The translations under genes and the position numbers were made by a program. Of a stretch of DNA of 5,772 bases, positions 4,751-5,772 are shown piece after piece. Origin of the DNA: Verrucomicrobiota bacterium (lineage in GTDB: Bacteria > Verrucomicrobiota > Verrucomicrobiia > Opitutales > Opitutaceae); the NCBI GenBank assembly GCA_030832235.1, contig JAURJO010000056.1:1-5772 (forward strand), given 5' to 3'. The notes under the pieces are model-generated. The model was given only the letters and a program-made list of their open reading frames with translations. It did not search any database and had not been told where the DNA came from. Each line of letters opens with the position of its first letter. Positions within the stretch are counted from its first letter, which is position 1.

Positions 4751-5772
4751 CTCCTTCGCCGGCGCTCGCCGCGGATTTCCGCTGCACCTTTCCCCTGTGC
4801 TCCTCGCGGCTGTGCTGCTCGGCGCTTTGCTGCCGGCGGCGGAGCGGTCGCGTCCCAACGTGCTCTTCATCGCGGCCGACGACCTGCGGGCGGATCTTGG
4901 CTGCTACGGATCGCCTGAAGCGTTGACGCCGAACCTCGATGCGCTGGCGCGGCGTGGTGTCGTGTTTGAACGCGCGTATTGCCAGCAGGCGGTGTGCAAT
5001 CCCTCGCGGGCTTCGATCCTGACGGGCCGGCGCCCCGACACGCTGCGGGTCTGGGATCTGCGGCGGCATTTCCGCGAGACGTTTCCGGGGATTGTGACGC
5101 TGCCGCAGCATTTCAAGGAAAACGGCTACACGACCGTGGGTCTCGGTAAGCTCTTCCACAACGAGTCGGGCGCGAAGCCGCCGTTTCCCTTCAATGATCC
5201 GCCATCCTGGTCGGAGCCCCCGCTCTTTTCGGACGGGCCGCACTGGGCCGACTGGGTCGAGGAGGCGGGCGGCGCGCCGAAGGGAAAGGGCGGGGCGGTC
5301 CAACGGCTGGACGTGCCGGACGAGGCCTATCTCGACGGACGCATCGCGGCCGCCGCGGTGCGGCGCCTGGGTGAACTCGCGCGCGACGGAAAACCCTTCT
5401 TCCTCGGCGTGGGTTTTTGGAAACCGCACCTGCCGTTCAACGCTCCGAAGCGCTACTGGGACCTCTATGATCGTGCGCGGCTGCGGCCGCCTTCGCCGCC
5501 GGCGATGCCCGCCGGCGCGCCGGCGCTCGCCGGCCACACGTGGAACGAACTGCGCGGCTACGCCGGCATGCCGAAGGACGGGCCGCTTTCGGCGGAGCAG
5601 ATCGCCGAGCTGCGCCACGGGTATCTCGCGGGCGTGAGTTTCCTCGACGCGCAGGTTGGCAAGGTGTTGGCCGAGCTCGGCCGGCTGGGATTGGATCGCG
5701 AGACGCTGGTCGTGTTCTGGAGCGACCACGGGTTCCACCTCGGCGAGCACGACCTCTGGGGGAAGACCGCCA
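4737..5772 (+). CDS. Iduronate-2-sulfatase-like exported sulfatase, 3' end cut by window
   Basis: The first 345 codons of a type I (formylglycine) sulfatase, open to the right edge. It most resembles iduronate-2-sulfatase, which hydrolyses sulfate esters of glycans; the real substrate is unknown. Landmarks: metal-ligand aspartates at 48-49 in FIAADDL; CNPSR at 87-91, where Cys87 would become formylglycine; LTGRRPDTLRVWD at 95-107; GLGKLFH with Lys138 and His141; WKPHLPF with His231; SDHGFHLGEH with Asp330 and His331; and WGK with Lys343. Spacing follows human iduronate-2-sulfatase closely (Cys84, Lys135, His138, His229). Residues 1-35 form a signal peptide (RR at 11-12, hydrophobic 20-33, cleavage probably after PAA). 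The ATG at 4737-4739 lies 14 bases inside the DUF3748 gene, and no ribosome site precedes it, so translation is probably coupled. GTG at 4797 is a weaker alternative. Complete relatives have roughly 450-550 residues, so the C-terminal subdomain is missing. No maturation enzyme (FGE or anSME) is visible. Confidence 0.93.
   Translation, partial: MPKPDSFAGARRGFPLHLSPVLLAAVLLGALLPAAERSRPNVLFIAADDLRADLGCYGSPEALTPNLDALARRGVVFERAYCQQAVCNPSRASILTGRRPDTLRVWDLRRHFRETFPGIVTLPQHFKENGYTTVGLGKLFHNESGAKPPFPFNDPPSWSEPPLFSDGPHWADWVEEAGGAPKGKGGAVQRLDVPDEAYLDGRIAAAAVRRLGELARDGKPFFLGVGFWKPHLPFNAPKRYWDLYDRARLRPPSPPAMPAGAPALAGHTWNELRGYAGMPKDGPLSAEQIAELRHGYLAGVSFLDAQVGKVLAELGRLGLDRETLVVFWSDHGFHLGEHDLWGKTA

Noticed and set aside
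4728..5750. Minus-strand open frame of 340 codons
   Set aside because: It is antisense to the sulfatase frame, which carries the full set of sulfatase motifs. The antisense product is arginine-rich and shows no recognisable family; long antisense frames are common in GC-rich coding DNA.

Overview
The window is GC-rich chromosomal DNA (5,772 bases) that most resembles a member of the Verrucomicrobiota, perhaps an opitutal lineage. This is an inference. It rests on an iduronate-2-sulfatase-like enzyme (such sulfatases are abundant in the PVC group), on the style of the intergenic repeats (10-bp-period 'cacgaatgga' blocks, GTAG-headed GC palindromes, 9-bp-period 'tccgttacc' blocks), and on the high GC. 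No rRNA, tRNA, CRISPR array, transposase or phage gene was seen.

Layout: positions 45-1531 hold two minus-strand genes, an ElyC/YdcF-type (DUF218) membrane protein followed 56 bp downstream by a DUF47 (PhoU-like) protein. They probably form one operon that may continue past the left edge, possibly into a phosphate permease. Positions 1532-2238 hold no credible gene. Two head-to-tail, diverged copies of a composite repeat fill 1680-2200, each with the same modules in the same order. Positions 2239-3159 hold a minus-strand lipid kinase of the diacylglycerol kinase/YegS family. A 172-bp divergent intergenic region (3160-3331) contains a 14-bp perfect inverted repeat built from 9-bp units. From 3332 rightward lies a plus-strand pair: an exported DUF3748 (YidR-like) beta-propeller protein and an exported sulfatase whose ATG lies inside the end of the first gene. 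The sulfatase runs off the right edge.

Function: the left pair fits envelope and phosphate physiology (undecaprenyl-phosphate or peptidoglycan maintenance, and phosphate uptake control). The lipid kinase fits phospholipid metabolism. The right pair fits extracytoplasmic degradation of sulfated glycans, with the propeller protein tied to the sulfatase by overlapping reading frames. The most interesting items are this DUF3748-sulfatase coupling, the hairpin upstream of it whose 3' arm carries two ribosome-binding-site-like GGAGG motifs, and the duplicated composite repeat with REP-like palindromes. I see no clear case for a wholly new system.
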